A stretch of DNA of 64,000 nucleotides from Sphingomonas rubra (GTDB taxonomy: Bacteria; Pseudomonadota; Alphaproteobacteria; Sphingomonadales; Sphingomonadaceae): positions 1 through 64,000 of the forward strand of contig NZ_FOXP01000010.1 of assembly GCF_900115745.1 (NCBI RefSeq). The letters run 5' to 3'. This document shows positions 60,854-64,000 of the stretch, piece by piece (positions within the stretch are counted from its first letter, which is position 1; every line of letters starts with the position of its first letter). A model generated the notes under the pieces. It made no database searches and was not told the DNA's origin. It saw only the letters and a program-made list of their open reading frames with translations. The translations under genes were made by a program, and so were the position numbers.

Positions 60854-62088
60854 CCCGCGTGCGCCGCTTCCTCCGCCAAATGCTGACGGTCGCCCGCCGC
60901 GATTTCGTCGCCACCGTGGCGACGCCGGTGTTCCTCCTGTTCCTCTTCGCTCCCGCGCTGATGGCGGGCCTGAGCGCCGTCGGCGGCATCGGCGCGGCCC
61001 AGATGAACGACGGCGACACCGACCGCGCCCGCATCGTCGCGATCCTGCCGCCGTCGCAGGGGCGCATCATGGCGGCGGAGGATGCGCGCCTGCGGCGGAT
61101 CATCCCTCGCGGCGGCCGGCCCGCGCCCCTGGCGATCGTCGCGCCGACCGCCGACCCCGCCGCCCAAGCGCGGACGCTGGTCGCCGCCAGCGACCGCGAC
61201 GTGGACGGCGTCCTCTACGGCGACCTCGCCCGGCCGACGATTCTGCTCGCCCCCCTCGCCCGCTTCAGCGGCGATTACCTGGAGGGGCTGGCGCACGCGA
61301 CGCTCGCGACCGAGCGGCTGGGCGATCCCGTCCGCGTCCGCGCCCGCCGGATCGAGACGCGCGAGACCGGCCGTTCGATCGGCGGCCAGCACCAGGCCGG
61401 CTTCCTGGCGGTGTTCGGCGTCTTCTTCCTGACGCTGTTCCTCGCCGGCCAGGTCGTCGGCTCGATGGCGGAGGAGCGCAACAACAAGGTGATCGAGATC
61501 CTCGCCGCCGCGGTGCCGCTGGAGGCGGTGTTCGGCGGCAAGCTGCTCGGCCTGTTCGGCGTCGCGGTGTTGTTCGTCGGCTTCTGGGGCACGGTGATCG
61601 GCGAGCTGCTCAACCTGCTGCCCGCCGGCGTGTCGGCGGCGTTCGGCGAACTGGCGCCCGCGATCGGCGCACCCGGCTTCGCCTTCCTGTTCGCGGCTTA
61701 TTTCTCGATGGCCTACCTGCTGCTCGGCTCAGCCTTCCTGGCGATCGGCGCGCAGGCGCAGTCGCAGCGTGAGATCCAGATGCTGTCGCTGCCGATCACG
61801 CTGATCCAGGTGGCGATGTTCGCGCTCGCCTCGGCCGCGGCCCGCGCGCCGGGAAGCACGCTGGCGCTGGTGGCGGAGATCTTTCCCCTTTCCTCGCCGT
61901 TCGCGATGGTGGGGCGCGCGACGAGCTCGCCCTCCTGGTGGCCGCACGTCGCCGCGCTCGCCTGGCAGGCGCTGTGGGTGGCGCTGTTCATCGGTGCGGG
62001 CGCGCGCCTGTTCCGACGCGGCGTCCTCCAGTCGGGCAGCGGGCGGTGGATCCGCTGGCGGCGGCACGGCGCAGCGCCGCCAGCGTGA
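60850..62088 (+). CDS. ABC-2 type permease (NatB-like)
   Basis: A 412-residue permease with an N-terminal membrane helix (FVATVATPVFLLFLFAPALM), a periplasmic domain of about 150 residues and a C-terminal block of five or six helices (AVFGVFFLTLFLAGQVVG, GLFGVAVLFVGFWGTVIG, FAYFSMAYLLLGSAFLAIGA-like segments, LPITLIQVAMFALASAAA). MAEERNNKVIEILAAAVPLE is the ABC-2 coupling element. It pairs with the preceding ATPase. Cargo is not evident. Confidence 0.9.
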
Positions 62089-62145
62089 CGGCGCATCGGC
62101 TGGATCAAATCCACGTTCACGATCGAGGTCGTCCCTTTACCTGCC

Positions 62146-62194
62146 CGTGCTCCCCGGCGAAGGCCGGGGTGGAAAAACGCTGAATGTCGATGCG
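62146..62194. repeat. REP half-unit, CCCCGGCGAAGGCCGGGG type
   Basis: CTCCCCGGCGAAGGCCGGGG with TGGA, then AACGCTGAATGTCGATGCG. It corresponds to one arm of the long inverted repeat at 40790-40944. It lies between the ABC permease and msrB. Confidence 0.7.
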
Positions 62195-62268
62195 CTCTCG
62201 CCAGATTCCCACGATCTCAGGCGCTTGGCGCCCCTTTCGAACCTTCCGGCGCCACTTATCTCGATCGC

Positions 62269-62763
62269 ATGACTGACCCTGCCGACCGCCGCTCCTTCCT
62301 CTCCTTCGCCGGCCTCGGCGCCGGCGCGCTGGCGCTGATCGGCTGCCGCGCCGGCACTGCCCAGGCGGCGGAGCGCTTCCCCGTCACCAAGCCCGATGCC
62401 GAGTGGCGCCGGCAGCTCGGCACCGCGGCCTACGACGTCCTCCGTCACGAGGGCACCGAACGCCCCGGATCGAGCCCGCTCAACGACGAGCACCGCGCCG
62501 GCACCTTCGCGTGCAAGGGTTGCGCGCAGCCGCTGTTCTCGTCACGCACCAAGTTCGACAGCGGCACCGGCTGGCCCAGTTTCTACGCCCCGCTGGCGAA
62601 TGCGGTCGGCACGCGCACCGATCGCTCGATGTTCATGGCCCGCACGGAGGTTCACTGCGACCGCTGCGGCGGTCATCTCGGCCACGTGTTCGACGATGGC
62701 CCGCGCCCGACCGGCAAGCGCTATTGCATGAACGGCGTGGCGATGACGTTCCGGAAAGCGTGA
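62269..62763 (+). CDS. msrB: Peptide-methionine (R)-S-oxide reductase, exported
   Basis: A 164-residue MsrB with an N-terminal extension. That extension, DRRSFLSFAGLGAGALALIG with a following Cys, looks like a Tat or lipoprotein signal, so the enzyme probably works in the periplasm. The domain starts at about 40. Zinc cysteines lie in CKGCAQPLF and CDRCGGHLGHVF; the catalytic Cys is in KRYCMNGVAM. It repairs oxidised methionine. Confidence 0.92.
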   Translation: MTDPADRRSFLSFAGLGAGALALIGCRAGTAQAAERFPVTKPDAEWRRQLGTAAYDVLRHEGTERPGSSPLNDEHRAGTFACKGCAQPLFSSRTKFDSGTGWPSFYAPLANAVGTRTDRSMFMARTEVHCDRCGGHLGHVFDDGPRPTGKRYCMNGVAMTFRKA

Positions 62764-62782
62764 TCGCGGCGCTCGCCCGGCC

Positions 62783-63340
62783 TCAGTCCTTGCCGGTAAA
62801 GGCGACCACCCCGATCGGGCCGCGGCCGATCGACGGGCCGGTGCCAGCATATTGCAAAGCCGGCGCGGCCACCGGCGTCTGGCCCGAGTAGATGAAGCCG
62901 CTGGTCGGATAGTTCGACGTGCCCAGTCCACCCTGCGGGCCGTACCATACCTTCACCAGGCTCCAGTCGCCCGCCGCCGACACGTCCACCGCGCGCACGT
63001 CGCGCTCGATGCCGCCGCGGCGCGACCAGTTGGCGTGGGTCAGCAACACCTCGCGATCGCCGACTACCTTGGACACCATCGCGACATGGCCGACGCGCAT
63101 CCGCGACGTCGCCTGGAAGGCGAGCACCGATCCGGCGACCGGCGTGTGACCCCGCTCGTACCGGCCGGCCGCCTGGCTCCACCAGGTATCGGCGTTGCCG
63201 CGAATCTCGATGCCGGAGATTTGCCGGGCGTAGGGCGCGCACTGCCAGAACTGGGCCGCTGCCGGGGCCGCCCCCAAGACCGAAGCGGTCAGGCCGCACG
63301 AAACCACCAGCGCGAAACGCACTGCCAACGCCTTCATCAT
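62783..63340 (-). CDS. Secreted CHAP-domain amidase-like protein
   Basis: A 185-residue protein with a signal peptide (LVVSCGLTASVLGAAPAAA). The mature part has the CHAP layout: nucleophilic Cys in FWQCAPYARQ, the His in VGHVAMVSKV, then VLLTHANWS. Such domains cut peptidoglycan or glutathionylspermidine amides. The start is the first of two tandem ATGs at 63340; the frame open upstream has no homology. It is convergent with msrB, 19 bases between stops. Confidence 0.85.
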   Translation of the reverse strand: MMKALAVRFALVVSCGLTASVLGAAPAAAQFWQCAPYARQISGIEIRGNADTWWSQAAGRYERGHTPVAGSVLAFQATSRMRVGHVAMVSKVVGDREVLLTHANWSRRGGIERDVRAVDVSAAGDWSLVKVWYGPQGGLGTSNYPTSGFIYSGQTPVAAPALQYAGTGPSIGRGPIGVVAFTGKD

Positions 63341-63411
63341 GTTCGGGAACCCCCGGCTCAATCGGTGTGAGGGTCGGCTACGGGGCCTCGAAATTTTTTG
63401 GAAGAGCGCCG

Positions 63412-63436
63412 GGAACCTTATCCGACGAACCGTGTT
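63412..63436 (+). promoter_or_regulatory. Candidate EcfG-type general-stress promoter
   Basis: GGAAC at 63412-63416, then 16 bases, then TGTT at 63433-63436, close to the GGAAC-N16/17-CGTT pattern that I know for the EcfG sigma factor of sphingomonads. It stands about 110 bases upstream of the SDR gene, in its direction. Confidence 0.4.
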
Positions 63437-63543
63437 TCGCCGCCGACGAGCACCGGAAAGCGTCAACCTGCCTGCCCGTTCTGGGCGCTTGCCGCGTGCC
63501 TGCCGCCCCCTTACGCCAAGGAGAAACACGGCAGGAGAGCATC

Positions 63544-64000
63544 ATGGATACGGGCACCCTCTTTCGACTCGACGGCCGCGTGGCGCTGGTCACCGGCGGC
63601 AGCCGCGGCATCGGCAAGATGATCGCCGTCGGCTTCATCCAGCAGGGTGCGACCGTCTACATCTCGTCGCGCAAAGCCCCGGCGTGCGAGGAAACCGCTG
63701 CCGAACTGGGGCCGAACTGCATCGCGCTGCCGGCCGACGTGTCCACCGTCGACGGCTGCCGCGCGCTCGCGGCGGCGCTGGCGGAACGGGAACAGAAGCT
63801 CGACATCCTCGTCAACAATGCGGGCGCCGCCTGGGGCGTGCCATTCGAGGAGTTTCCGGAGAGCGGTTGGGACAAGGTAATGGACCTCAACGTCAAATCG
63901 CCCTTCTTCCTGACCCAGGCGCTGCACGGCCTGCTGAAGGCGGCGGGATCGCCGACCAGACCGGCCAAGGTCATCAACATCACCTCGATCGACGGGCAGC
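63544..64000 (+). CDS. SDR-family oxidoreductase (partial, cut by the window end)
   Basis: The first 152 codons of a short-chain dehydrogenase. The Rossmann motif is ALVTGGSRGIGKMIAVGF, DVSTVDGCRALAAALAE follows, then ILVNNAGAAWGVPFEEFPES and VINITSIDG, with the catalytic Ser at the very end; the Tyr-x-x-x-Lys lies beyond the window. AGGAGAGC precedes the ATG. Substrate not evident; the fatty-acid or polyol type is possible. A candidate stress promoter is upstream. Confidence 0.85.
   Translation, partial: MDTGTLFRLDGRVALVTGGSRGIGKMIAVGFIQQGATVYISSRKAPACEETAAELGPNCIALPADVSTVDGCRALAAALAEREQKLDILVNNAGAAWGVPFEEFPESGWDKVMDLNVKSPFFLTQALHGLLKAAGSPTRPAKVINITSIDGQ

Overview
The window is a 64-kb piece of a high-GC alphaproteobacterial chromosome. 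Gene content and protein style point to the Sphingomonadaceae (Sphingomonas or a close relative). Pointers include the tonB-exbB-exbD-exbD cluster, the DUF3035 lipoprotein after lspA, the alphaproteobacterial-type SspB, hflKC followed by a Do protease, the cryptochrome-like FeS photolyase, the TorF-type porin, and many short palindromic intergenic repeats. This is an inference from families; no rRNA marker is present. I recognise no tRNA, rRNA, CRISPR array or prophage.

Layout, left to right. 1-1050: AT-richer, apparently degenerate DNA with the relic of an IS5-family transposase. 1.1-4.2 kb: TPR protein and the TonB energy-transducing complex (minus strand). 4.4-12.6 kb: secreted protein, folB, a GNAT-DUF1285-Nudix-cca operon, a GGDEF-EAL protein and parC. 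12.8-15.6 kb: kynurenine-type hydrolase with kynU, then a Phd/ParE toxin-antitoxin pair. 15.7-17.4 kb: purC-purS-purQ. 17.4-25.3 kb (minus): RNase T2, membrane protein, M20 peptidase, HerA-like ATPase, Do protease, hflC, hflK. 25.4-31.2 kb: Mrp ATPase, CoA-binding protein, two small related proteins, hom and an OPT transporter. 31.4-35.0 kb: GH130 enzyme with a two-domain glycosyltransferase. 35.1-42.0 kb: queF, FeS photolyase, sulfurtransferase-metC-MscS operon and a porin. 42.2-49.9 kb (minus): DUF3035-lspA-ileS, ribF-gmk, two glycine-zipper miniproteins and fumC. 50.0-50.4 kb: a GIY-YIG nuclease gene bracketed by inverted repeats. 50.6-56.5 kb: sspB, hisB-hisH-hisA-hisF-hisE, HIT protein and an amino acid permease. 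56.7-64 kb: adenosine-kinase-like sugar kinase, EI24 protein, lipoprotein, queG, an ABC exporter pair, msrB, a CHAP protein and the start of an SDR gene.

Most genes are housekeeping (translation, purine, histidine and flavin synthesis, lipoprotein processing, topoisomerase). They are tightly packed, with many ATGA or GTGA overlaps that suggest translational coupling. The unusual layer is repeats. At least five palindrome families sit between genes. One copy lies in frame inside ileS, others carry the hisA and ribF stop codons and the hisF ribosome-binding site, one is nested in another, and one inverted pair tightly encloses a GIY-YIG endonuclease gene. A separate element of about 123 bp occurs twice with apparently compensating hairpin arms, so it is a candidate structured RNA. 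Coordinates of starts are choices argued in each entry. Functional calls rest on recognised motifs, without database searches.
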